64,000 bases of DNA from Pycnopodia helianthoides (taxonomy: Eukaryota > Echinodermata > Asteroidea > Forcipulatida > Asteriidae). The stretch covers positions 7,572,948 to 7,636,947 of the forward strand of contig CM063243.1 of NCBI GenBank assembly GCA_032158295.1. The letters run 5' to 3'. Position numbers and translations under genes: made by a program. The notes below the pieces were generated by a model. That model did no database searches, was not told where the DNA came from, and saw only the letters and a program-made list of their open reading frames with translations. This document shows, piece by piece, positions 10,888-21,901 of the stretch (position 1 is its first letter; the number at the start of each line of letters is the position of its first letter).

Positions 10888-11237
10888 GTGTTGGTTTTGT
10901 GTTGGGATCTGTAATTCCTAGACTCAAACTGTGATGGTTTTGTGTTGGGATCTGTAATTCCTAGACTCAAACTGTGATGGTTTTGTGTTGGGATCTGTAA
11001 TTCCTAGACTCAAACTGTGATGGTTTTGTGTTGGGATCTGTAATTCCTAGACTCAAACTGTAATGGTTTTGTGTTGGGATCTGTAATTCCTAGACTCCAA
11101 ACTGTGATGGTTTTGTGTTGGGATCTGTAATTCCTAGACTCAAACTGTGATGGTTTTGTGTTGGGATCTGTAATTCCTAGACTCAAACTGTGTTGGTTTT
11201 GTGTTGGGATCTGTAATTCCTAGACTCAAACTGTGAT
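10888..11237. repeat. Tandem repeat, 43-bp unit, 8 copies
   Basis: The unit reads TGGTTTTGTGTTGGGATCTG followed by TAATTCCTAGACTCAAACTG and TGA. Eight copies with landmarks at 10921, 10964, 11007, 11050, 11093, 11137, 11180 and 11223. Copies are nearly identical; one has an extra C (44 bp) and a few differ by one base at the junction. No open frame and no spacer variation. Confidence 0.95.
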
Positions 11238-11843
11238 GGAGAATTTGATTATGTTTCGTTATGCCAATCTCACACACTAACAGAATTTTGACAGAAATAG
11301 TTATTGTTTACAGTGTATTACTGTCGGCGAATTGTCATGCTAATAAAGGAAACTAATTGTTACTATTTACTCAATGTTGTATTATCCTTTTAATTCAGAA
11401 TGTCAAAAGGGGGTATCAATGTTCCCTTTAACAATGTATAGTAAATTGCACAACCATCAGTGAGGTAGGACATTACTCTAAACTCGGTCTTGTGTGCTCC
11501 AAATTAAATAAATTAGGCCTAATCGATGCGAGTACAATTACAAATAAAACATTATCAAAGAATTTATTGTAAGACAATAATTGTTGCTAACGATCATTGT
11601 TGTGTTCAAAAACTGTTTGAATACAACTCATGCAACATGCCGTTTGATGTTTGTAGTGGCTTGAAAATGTTCAACCATGATGATATTGATTTTTTGAGTC
11701 ATTCTGCGCCAACTCGACTAGGGGTTGACCGTGACCGACTGAGATTTTTTTCTTTATTAATTAAAAATAACAAAAGAATCCTCTATAGGTGTCATAAACA
11801 CACACTAATTTTTTTTCTCTGCCAAATCCTCGTTGTTTTTTAA
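11238..11843. other. Intergenic, no gene seen
   Basis: AT-rich sequence between the tandem array and the first TTAA MITE. A 105-residue + strand frame (11526-11843) shows no recognisable domain and runs up to the MITE boundary. Confidence 0.4.
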
Positions 11844-12205
11844 AGGCACTGGACACTATTGGTAATTACTCAAAATAATTGTTAGCATAAAAACTTACTT
11901 GGTAACGAGCAATGGAGAGCTGTTGATGGTATAAAACATTGTGAGAAACGGCTCCCTCTGAAGTAACGTAGTTTTTGAGAAAGAAGTAAAATATTTGAAT
12001 TGATTTCGAGACCTCACGCGTGAGGTCTCAAAATCAAGCAATCAAGCATCTGAAAGCACACAACTTCGTGTGACAAGGGTGTTTTTTCTTCCATTATTAT
12101 CTCGCGACTTCGACAACCAATTGAGTTCAAATTTTCACAGGTTTGTTTGAGATACACCAAGTGAGAAGACTGGTATTTGACAATTACCAAAGGTGTCCAG
12201 TGTCT
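11844..12205. mobile_element. TTAA-flanked MITE, family A copy 1
   Basis: Terminal inverted repeats AGGCACTGGACACTATTGGT / AGACACTGGACACCTTTGGT, flanked on both sides by TTAA (11840-11843, 12206-12209), as expected for piggyBac-type insertion. 362 bp, no ORF. The centre holds a palindrome, GAGACCTCACGCGTGAGGTC (12008-12027). A second copy is at 35969-36346. The piggyBac link is inferred from the TTAA target only. Confidence 0.85.
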
Positions 12206-12667
12206 TTAAGATACAACCTCTTCAAAATGATTTAGCCCTGCCTCCCTTTTTCTCCCACAATGTTGCATTCGTGAGTATTTGACAATTTCAGAGGCCCATA
12301 TATCAAAACCTAGATAAAATATACCCCTGATAATTGATAATAATGATGACTGGTTTCAAAAAATAAGAATCCACTGTCAAAATTGGTATTACATGTAAGA
12401 CTTTTTGATTGACAGGTCCCCAAATCCTACAATTGTACTGACATAAAGGACTTTTTGTAAATTTTGAACCCCCCTTGTGCCCACATGGTGTACACGTTGG
12501 TAATGTCTAAATGTACATATGACTGCCCCAAGCAGTAACTCAAGAATTTTTGTGGACTCAGACACAGACTCGGTCTCTGAGAACCATGACTCAGACTTGA
12601 ACCTTGGGCTCGAAACTGGGAAAACATGCTTTTTGGCTACCTTCAGTAAACAGACAATAATGAAAAA

Positions 12668-12715
12668 AAAAGTGTTTCCGTCGATGAGTTTGAAGGCATC
12701 GACGGAAACACTTTT
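12668..12715. repeat. Perfect 19-bp stem hairpin
   Basis: AAAAGTGTTTCCGTCGATG, a 10-nt loop, then the exact complement, flanked by A and T runs that extend the pairing. It may be the core of a small foldback element or a structured RNA; I see no second copy here. Confidence 0.8.
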
Positions 12716-13597
12716 GTTTTTTTTACGCGTTTGTCTCCTATGGCTTTTGCACATCAACCGTGGACCCTGTTTGTTTCAACCACGCATGTAAGGGTTATAG
12801 TATTGTTCAAGTCTGTGATGGTGGTTTTTTGTCTACCTGAAATAGCGCCCTCTTCTTAATTAACCATCCAAATAGGGTTTTGCGGGACCAATAATGCAGA
12901 CAAATTTAAGTGCAATCTCAGGCTTGAAACGGCAAGCTAGGTAAAGCTGGCTTGTCGAGTCCATTTTTGTTTGTTCACGTTGATTGGTTTTTGGAGATTT
13001 TATTCCTCCTTGATTGGTTGTACATAACCCTTGACAGTTCGATGTTCATAAAGACGCGTTGACACTTGTGTCATAAAGTTGTAATCTTTGTGCAGTCCTG
13101 GAACTTACAGCACATTGTAAATCCGAACCACGGTTTAGACCCCTTTCAATCATATTTTTCATTTGAACTTCCTGTTTGAACTGGAAGGAAAGGTCAAATT
13201 GGGGTCAAGCTCTTTCAGAATGTACGTTCGATGATGTCACCATTTCAAAGAGCGCCCTCTAGCGACGGGTTTGATAACATAAGATTATAATATCTGACAT
13301 TTCATATTTCATGAACTACTCATGATAAACTGATAATCTTTGTGATGTTTTGGAAGTATAAACATTGTCACATGCTTATTATGACCTTAATTGACATTTC
13401 CTTCCGGTTTAAACAGAATGTTCAAATACTTGTACAATACATTGATACAGAGTTATTTTAGGTTTTTGACAAAACTTACACAAAATTTGGATATCACATG
13501 TAATTTTCAGTATGGAATTATGATATCGTATCTTTTTAATCAAGCAACCCAAACCTCTGTGTTTGTTTTTACGAACACTTGATTTCAAGTTTTTTTA
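12716..13597. repeat. Decayed hairpin-family repeat sequence
   Basis: No gene. Contains scattered modules of the repeat family described for 14397-16377: CATAAAGTTGTAATCTTTGTGCAGTCCTGG, paired TTCCTGTTTGAACTGGAAGG with AAAGGTCAAA, and the GAGCGCCCTCTAGCG motif at 13249. The right end (CGAACACTTGATTTCAAG) resembles the 3' hairpin of the family. Confidence 0.5.
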
Positions 13598-14396
13598 TTA
13601 GGGGTTTCGGCCTGGTAGCCGAAACGCCCATTGTTTTTGTTGAGATTGCCGCACTGCGTAGCCTACATTTATCTAAGCTACAGCTTCAACCTGAAGTTAG
13701 TCAAAGCGTTTTGGCCAAACGTTAAGTCAATGGATTTCTCTCACCACCATTCCTGTCCTATGGCCTGCGTTATAAAAAGGGCTGTGTGACGTGGTGTGTT
13801 GTGTTAGCATTGTTTTAAACGTTCTTACATGTTCTCTGGTGTTATAAATGTATGGATTAGAACGCCCTATATTAACGTGTTTTAAATCTAGACCAAAAGA
13901 TGAAGTCTTTGAGTTTTCAAGGTTTTCGTTCGAAGGCATTGCAAGGGGACAACTCTTATTGCATATTTTACCTTACAACAAAAATTTGTAAGAAAAACTT
14001 TGTTTCGTCATCGTGACGTTGTCCGGCGTGAAATTACATTCATATATTATTTAAAAATGAATATCTTCTGAACCACATGTCATAAAGTTATAATCTTTGT
14101 GCAGTCCTGAAGCTTACACTGATACAGCACATGTAACATTTTGTTTTAAAATGCGACATCACTTTTACCTTTACTTTTGGTTCAAACAGGAAACTCTAAA
14201 AGTTCTATTTCCAAAGCTTAGTGTGAGATTTTCATGTCAGGACAATTGATACAATTGATTCAGACTGTGACAACCTAATTAATAAGTCAACAAACTGTAG
14301 TACGTCACTATTACATCATTCATTTTCCAACTGTTTATGCTGTTATACCCGGAACCCCTGTATTTGTTTTGCAAAATACACTTTAAGTATTTCTAG
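13598..14396 (+). mobile_element. Hairpin-terminated repeat element (short member)
   Basis: Starts TTAGGGGTTTCGGC with a hairpin (GGGTTTCGGC / GCCGAAACGCCC) followed by ATTGTTTTTGTT, and ends with a hairpin (TGTATTT...AAAATACA) 12 nt before CTAG at 14393-14396. The next member starts at the following base. No coding capacity. Internal modules include CATAAAGTTATAATCTTTGTG. The 3' hairpin plus CTAG before T looks Helitron-like, but the 5' end lacks the usual TC. Confidence 0.6.
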
Positions 14397-14464
14397 TTAG
14401 GTGTTCGGGCACTCCGCCCGGAACACCTCTTGTTTTTGTTCTGTTTTTTTTTTTTTTTTTTAAA

Positions 14465-14497
<33 letters not shown>

Positions 14498-16377
14498 TCT
14501 CTCGCAATTGCCCGCTAACAAAAGCACACTTCCCACGCTCACACAACCTTCTAACTTTACACATAGTTAGATATTTACTAGGAGTCAAAACCGTTGCAGT
14601 GACGTCATTATGACGTCACCAGGTGTCGAGTTACAAAAAGTGACCTCATGCCAATACATGTATGTTTCTGAATAATATAGCTACAGTATTCATATTTGGA
14701 CATATGATAGATCAAGACATGTGCAACATTTAACAAGTTAACGTCAAATTCACATAACCTTTACTTCCGGTCGTACCGGAAGGTCAAAGTTTGCCTCTGT
14801 GTAATTCTTAAAAAAACCACTTTCCTTGTAAAAACATTAACTTCTGTATATCAGATCAACTTCAAATTAACACCATGTTAGGACCGTAATACAACCTCCC
14901 TCAGGTAGTTGTGATGTCATGATGATGTCATCATGTGTCAAAATACAGTAAATCAAACTTTAATACTATAAAAATTCATAACTCGTGAAGTATTATTCAA
15001 TCTATACGTCATCGGAGAGGTCTTGAAAAATGTAGCAATTACTACACAAAGTGTTACACCATTTGACCTTGACTTCCTGTTCAAACCGGAAGTTAAAAAT
15101 TTCAAATTTCATACTTTAAGAAATGTTCATACTTTTTACACATACACAACTCACAAATGTTACACCATGTTGTAGGTCTATAAGCGGTCTCAAACTTTGC
15201 CACACAGATGTTACCTATTTGACCTTCACTTCCGGTTGAAATCGGGTACGCATTGACCCGCTGTTAAACCGCGTGAAAATAACAGCACTGAAAACACACG
15301 CTTTGTTAGTCTCTAAAACAGCCGTCCATGCAAACCTCGCTAACAATCAAATGCCAGGCTTCTTCTCCCCCGCGATTGTCCGGTAACAAAGACACACTTC
15401 CCAAGCTTACATAAACTTGAAACTTCACACATGGCTAGATGTTCATTAGTAGATGAAACCAATGCAGTGTCGTCATGATGACGTCATCAGGTGTCAAGTT
15501 ACAATGTTTTAATCATTACAATTTTAATCATTGAAAATCCATATCAAATCAATATGAGGAGACTGTCGGTTGCTTTTTGCAGAAATATATAGAGGTAATA
15601 TAGGTCTTTATTTTTTTATGTATGGGTGACATGACTTGACCTCTACTTCTGGTCGAAACCGGAAATGCCTTGTAATTTAAAACTGGCACATTTTTGAAGT
15701 TTTTTTTAACGGTGTTATAGTCAAGCAAGGGTCTGGTTTAAAAAAATAAGACAAGTGACTTCATAAAAGTTTAGAGCGCCCTCTAGCGGCAGGTTAAAAA
15801 CAGTTAAAAATACACTTTTACTAGATGTCTGTGGCGAAGTTTAGGATAATTGTTTCAAAATTGGTATACATTAACCTTTATGCAGACAACATATGTGTTA
15901 AGTTTTAAATTGATGACGTCATCATGTGTCACGTGGTATTGCCTTAAAGATTTACTTTTGAAGCCGTGTATCTACAAAACTGCAAGTTTGACTAAGTTAA
16001 AACTTGGCATGTTGATAGACGGTGATATTGACCACGTATATGTAAAGAAACAACATGATGACGTTATTCCTTTTTTTGTTACAAATATTTGAAATTTTGA
16101 CCAATTATTACGGGTATTTATCGACCCGCTGTCAAACCGCTGGGAAATAACTGCGCTGAAAACACATACAATTCGTGATCTATACCAGTTGCATTGTGAG
16201 CGGCTTTTAGCTCTATTGTCCGCAAGGCTCAAAGTCCAAACATGCTTGTACTCTAGTCTCTGTTCAAGGTTCACGCAACCTGATTTTGGCAATACCTTTT
16301 TAGTCTCTAAAACAGCCGTCCATGCGTCCATGGACCGTATACACCATGTTTTTGTTTCAACAAAAATTTAAGTCTAG
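14397..16377 (+). mobile_element. Hairpin-terminated repeat element, 2-kb copy L
   Basis: Begins TTAGGTGTTCGGGC with a 30-nt hairpin (AGGTGTTCGGGC / GCCCGGAACACCT) then CTTGTTTTTGTTC, a T run and (CTT)n (about 14465-14497). It ends GTTTTTGTTTCAACAAAAA, seven bases, CTAG (16374-16377). The body is a succession of degenerate modules: TGACGTCA palindromes, CTTCCGGT..ACCGGAAG inverted pairs followed by AAGGTCAAA, and GAGCGCCCTCTAGCGGC at 15773. No ORF with a recognisable domain. An inverted copy of the same element lies at 44155-46257 with closely matching ends. Confidence 0.8.
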
Positions 16378-17266
16378 TTTTCTTGTTGTTATTGTACTCC
16401 AATTACATACCGTAAGCATGGAGGAAGGATCGTGTTGTCAGTATAATCATAATATTTTTTTCAAAAATCTTTTTTCGAAATAAACAAATCAGGGACATAT
16501 TGCAGGTTAAACTGAATGTACCCAGTCAACCATGGCCAAAGCTGTGAAGTGTCTGTTTGCTGATCCTTCAATGTAGTTAATCAAATAAAACCATGATGGA
16601 TTGATCAATGTTGACTTTGCCTATACATTCTGTGACATTCTGAACAGACGAAGCCCTTCCCTTTTGTGTCTGAAGTGCTTCTCTGTTTATTGTAGCTCTT
16701 GTAATATCAAGTGTCATTCAGTTCATATGAAGCCTCTCAACTTGTTTTAACAATAGCACAGAAGAAAGGATCTGTGTCAACTATTAAACAGTCCCAGCCA
16801 AATACAGTTAATCTAACCCTACATGTGAGTGACAAGGGAAAATGGCACTTGTAATTTCTAACCTTGAGCCTGTAGTTTTCTGTTCATGGTATTGAACATG
16901 TAGTTCCTGAATGTCAGGCCTAAGGCCATCCTTAAAAAAAATGTGTTTCCTGTCTGGCAGCGGGCAGAGAAAATAAAATTCCAGTGGAGGGGGGGGGGGA
17001 GGGGGAGGAAAATCTTTTGAAACAGGCACTTGCTCCATTGCATAGACATGTATGCTGGGTGGCAATGATGCTTGTAAAAAAAGCTTTGGCTAAAACTAAA
17101 GTCATTTCTGAACAAATTGACAAAAAACGTTAAAAACGATCGAAAAAAACACATGTCAAGACTACCTAGCACATTTTCATTGAGGTAAGAGATGTTAAAA
17201 TCACTATTTTGGGCCCGCTGGGCCCTAAATCCCCTCTCAAATCGACGGCGGTGATACTAGGCCGCC
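16378..17266. other. Intergenic, G-rich tract, no gene seen
   Basis: Contains a G-rich run at about 16984-17006 that could form a G-quadruplex. The palindrome GGGCCCGCTGGGCCC near 17211 and the following CpG-containing bases directly precede the LINE ORF1 and may be its 5' UTR. Confidence 0.4.
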
Positions 17267-18661
17267 ATGTTTTCTGCCATGGGTCTTAACAGACCAAATA
17301 CAGTGAGGTTCAACTCCCACCATCTGACAAAAGGTGTCGCGCCCCAAGACGTTTACAATGCTGTCAATCACGAACTGGATGCAATTCATCAACAATTGTG
17401 TGTATTGCTGAACTGGAATGTAAATGGTACAACGTCACCTTTGACAATGAGAGAGATTGTGAGTGTATAGCCCAGCAAGGTATATATTACATACTACCCT
17501 GATTCAATGTGAAAGAGCTACCGGTAATATACGTAACCGGTTGTCGTTTACATCAAGGCACCATACCAGATTCCAGACCAAGCCATAACAACGCTCCTGT
17601 ATCATTATGGGACTGTCGTCAACATTCGACGTCAACTACATGGATTTGACAACAATATAGAAACCGGTGTGAGAAGCTGCCTCGTAAAAAACCTGAAGAA
17701 ACCTATTCCAAGCTTTATCAAGTTCAGTGGATTTACAATGCCAGTGCGTTACAATGGGCAGCAAAAGACCTGCAAAATATGTGAGGAAATAGACCATCTT
17801 GCACGAGACTGTCCTGCTCGAAGTAGATGCTTCGTATGTGGAAGCTATAACCATAGGGCGGCATGGCATGACCAGTACGATGACAGTGAGCACGAAGAAA
17901 TCCATAATGACACCCCATAATAAATGTGCATAGTGAAAAAGAAAACATAGACGTAGAAGACAACACTGGAGAGAAAGAATTAGATAACGATGAGCAGCAA
18001 CCCGACAACACAGAACCGCTTGCTAAAGAAGGTGAAAATGGGGCACCTTCTAAACTTCAAAAGTCCTTCAAAGAGGCAGTTACGGGTACAACCAGCAAGA
18101 AAACACCTAAAAAACCACAAGGATTCTGGGATGAAGCTATGGCGAGCCAAGCTGTTAATAAAACGTCCAGGAAAAGGAAATCAAACGTCGCACAAAAGGA
18201 ATCATTTAACATAGCTCGAGATGAAACGATTCCAACAGATATGGACATCTTGGCAAAATGAAAATCAAGACGCAGATGATGAAAAACCAGAGCACATAGA
18301 TGACTAGAGACCTTCTGACGAACAATCCGACAAGGCTGATTCAAAAGGTGAAGCTGCACCCTACATGAGAGGAAGCGTTCAAACTCCTGAACACAAAGAC
18401 CAAACACATCCTGAATCCACAATATATCTGGTGATGACCCCGAAGGCGAATTTGTTCCATATATGAGAGGTGGCGTCCGAAGATTTTGAAAGAAACGATT
18501 GTTGTGGACAAGGAAACCACACAACGACTCACAGCTCACAATTCCACCAATTCATCAGCCGAGCCAGCATCAAACCCACCAGAGTCAGCAGAGCCAGCAG
18601 CAGACTCACCAGAGTCAGCAGAGCCAGCCGGGCTAGCCTTGACCAAGGCGTTAGAGATTAA
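17267..18661 (+). pseudogene. Tx1/L1-like LINE ORF1 (CCHC zinc-knuckle protein), broken
   Basis: The first frame (17267-17470) starts MGLNRPNTVRFNSHHLTKG after an upstream in-frame Met, then shifts. 17669-17920 contains PSFIKFSGFTMPVRYNG followed by two zinc knuckles: CKICEEIDHLARDC (C-X2-C-X4-H-X4-C) and CFVCGSYNHRAAWH. An acidic, Lys-rich C-terminal part follows (17926-18261) and a Ser/Pro/Glu repeat (PPESAEPA) near 18580. ORF1 proteins of Tx1-type LINEs bind the element RNA; the knuckles are the supporting motif. At least three frameshifts/stops break it. It lies on the same strand and upstream of ORF2 at 19920. Confidence 0.7.
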
Positions 18662-19919
18662 TTTGGTCTTCATTTATTTATTTGTTTTCTTTGCGCCGCC
18701 TTGTTTGCGTGTCACTGCACTGCATGCAGTACACTATTGCTATGCGCCCACTCTGTGTTTGCGTACGTGTATGCTGTGTGTAAGTGTGTTGATGTGTCTG
18801 TGTTGAAGCCATGAGGTCATAATGGGCATGAAAGACAAGACCCCATTGGCCAGTGGCGGAAGTCATGTTTACCAATTCTTACGCATATGCATGGAAGATC
18901 CAGCTGCAGCTCCGGCTACTGCATACTGCACTGGCGCGCCGTGGATTAGCTGATTGATGTGATCATCCAATGTTCTGTTTAATCATAGAGAAAGGAATTC
19001 AAAAATTTATAGGATGCAGTCACACATGATACATGTGAATAGAGTTTTAGCTGATAGCCTTATTCTAGTACGCTTATTTTTAGTTTACTTAGCTTTGGTT
19101 CTTAAGCAGTCTATAAAATTTTGGCATAAAAACAACCAACAACGATAGCTTATTGAGGTCTATGTTTTGTATAAATCCACCAACAATGATTCAATCACTG
19201 TTGTTGCAAAATGGAGGTGGGAGATGGCCAGTTCCGTACGCCGTTAAAAAAGAAATCTTCAGAAAAGCGTCTTCCTGATGGAAAATGGTGTACAATACTA
19301 TGCAACATTTTGCTTCTTTCAACCTCATTTAATGTCATTCCTGCCCACATCGTCTAACTCCAGAGCTGACATTTTGAGGAGAATACGCAACATTTTAGAT
19401 TTAGACGAAATGCTGCAAAGGCGAAAGTCATCCAGTATTTAATGCTGCAGGAATCATTTTCATGCAAGGGCAAGGCCACATCTATTTATGCTACTTATTT
19501 TATTAGTACTTGTCCATTACACTGCCATATCACAATAAAATTCCAAACAATCGGATGAAAACGAGACAAAAGTTCTCGTCTACAAATTGAATATATAAAT
19601 GGCAAAAACCACGCAGATTATCGGTCCACTCTCTGTGACAATAACATACCTAATGAAACCGAATTCAACGGAACCATAACATACACACGAACGCCATTTT
19701 GTTGGTAACTACTCACATCGCAGGACGCTCAGCAAGCATAACACACGGTACAAAGGTCATAATGAGGGAAGCTCGTGACTGGACGTCATTCATTTATTTC
19801 CCATCCTGTGCTGTCTGCAATAGGTCCGATGAAATATTTGAATATTCATGATCTGCATACCAGCATATCCGAGGCCCCCCCTCATATATTGTTCATGAAG
19901 TGGTTCCATCTAATATATC
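18662..19919. other. Gap between LINE ORF1 and ORF2, no gene seen
   Basis: About 1.26 kb without recognisable coding sequence, longer than the usual short spacer between ORF1 and ORF2 in Tx1/L1 elements. It may be a decayed insertion or a long untranslated region. It contains TG-rich sequence near 18765-18805. Confidence 0.4.
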
Positions 19920-21900
19920 TTATGTCTTTTTTGTCCATTGCCTCCATAAATGTTAACTTAAGAAACGATCTAAAAAGAAGTGTATTAGTTGATTACTTAC
20001 AACGTAGAAAATCCAGTCTTATTTTTCTACAAGAGACCCACAGTGATGTCAATGATGAATCAGAATGGAGTAAACAATGGCAGGGTGAAATGTATTTTAG
20101 TCATGGCAACCTATTCTTACCTCAAAAAAGGTTAGTTTAAGTATTTCCAACATTACCGTGGATGATGAAGGAAGATAGATAAAGGCCCAAATGGTCTGGA
20201 GCAATTATACCTGCTTTATTTCCTCTGTCTATGCCCCTAATCAAATTCATGACCGCACTTGACAACTTTTGAGATCAAATTACTGGTCTTGCAAATTGGA
20301 TTATTGGAGGTGATTTTAATTGTAACCTTGACAACACAAAGGTTAAAGAGCCCAGCATAACTATTGTGACTAATGTTTTACATGAAAAAGACCTTATAAA
20401 ATTGACTCATGTCGTACATTTCACCCTGACAAGGAAGATTTTACTCATTATCATAGTAGTGGTCATTCAAGCAGAATTGATTACATTTTTGTGTCTTCAA
20501 ATCTTATTAACAGTGTTAATGACATACTTCTGTTTCCTCTTGGGGTTTTTCTGATCATCAAACTATTGGCTTGAAACTAGATGATTTAGATACTCGTCAC
20601 GGTCAAGGCCGGTCTGTAACAATTCTTTATTACAAGATCCTGAATGTATTTCTCGTATCACTTATCTTTGGAACTTTTGGAGCATCCCAAAACGTAAATA
20701 TTACTCTCTCTCCAAATGGTGGGAAAGTGGCAAATACCACTTGAAAGAAATTATTCAAGAATATGGCAAAGAAAAAGCTCATACTGCCAAACAAAATTGG
20801 AAAAAGTTACAGAAACTTTACGACCATTTGATTGAAAACAATGATAGGAATTGTCTTGATGATATAAAAGAACTTGAAGATAATCTCAAACAATATGAAA
20901 TTAATGATTGGAAGAAGGCCCAAATTAGTACTCATAACATTCAAACAGAAGAAGTTGAAAAAGCCTCAAATTATTTTCGCAATCTTGAAAGACAACAGAT
21001 TCACAGCTTAAAAATCACAGCCAAAACCCATTTATATGAAATCGTTTCTCATATCAGAGAAAAAACTATTCCTGACAATGTTCCTGAAGATCTTGATAGA
21101 GAGATTACTGAAGAAGAGATTAATAAAAACAAAAGTCCCGGTATCGGAGGCTTAGCAGTCAAATTTTACCAAAGATTTGGCATATTATTGGAAAAGATAT
21201 TCTTTATGCTTACATAGACTGTCTTAATAATGGATTTTTGAGTGATTCAATGAACTCGGCTCTCGTAAAACTAATTTATAAAAGGTGTGGGAAGTCGCTA
21301 TAAACTAAAAGAATTGGTGTCCGATAAGCCTCCTGACAGTTGACTATAAATCTAGGAGCCACTGTTATCAGTTACGAATAAGAAAAAGCATTTGATAGAA
21401 TTAATTGGGAGTACATGTTTTCTATTATGTGTAATATGAATCTTCCCCGCATTTTCATAAAATGGGTTGAACTCTTCTATAGTAAACCCAATTGCAGAAT
21501 TATTTTAAATAACTTTATTGGTTCACCTATTCAGATTAGTAGAGGGATCAGACACGGTTGTCCGCTGTCTCCGCTACTTTACGCCATATGTGCTGAAGGT
21601 CTTGCTAGTCTTATTAGAAACAACCAGATTTTAAAAGGCATTCAAACTCCCAATGGTGAAACTAGTGTTAAGTTAATCCAGCACGCCGATGACACCAACA
21701 TTTTCATTGGCAATGAATGCGAGTTTAATATTGTGGAAGACCTTTTTGATACATATTGCAAAGGAAGCGGCTCCAAACTTAATGTTAATAAAACCAAAGG
21801 CCTGTGGCTCGGCAAATGGAAGCTGAGGCAAGACAAACCTTGTCGTTATAATTGGTGTAATGATAAAATTAAAATACTTGGCATTGTTTTTGGTAATTAG
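19920..21900 (+). pseudogene. Tx1/L1-like LINE ORF2 (endonuclease + reverse transcriptase), 3'-truncated
   Basis: APE-type endonuclease motifs in order: MSFLSIASINVNLRNDLKR (the usual Gly after INVN is missing), LIFLQETHSDV, VYAPNQIHD, GGDFNCNLDN, RIDYIFVSS and SDHQTIGLK. The linker helix region (20741-21100) is Lys/Gln-rich. RT motifs: KSPGIGGLAVKFYQ, then GIRHGCPLSPLLYAICAEGL and the active site QHADDTNIFIG, followed by GSGSKLNVNKTKGLWLG. Frameshifts occur in the endonuclease, near 20550 and near 21210-21400. The frame ends at KILGIVFGN, where the sequence abruptly becomes the opposite-strand LINE. The C-terminal part of RT and the 3' UTR are absent, which is unusual because LINEs typically lose the 5' end. 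Confidence 0.85.
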
Positions 21901-21901
21901 G

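Noticed and set aside
10888..11237. CRISPR-like array
   Set aside because: The repeats are contiguous with no unique spacers, and the DNA is eukaryotic.
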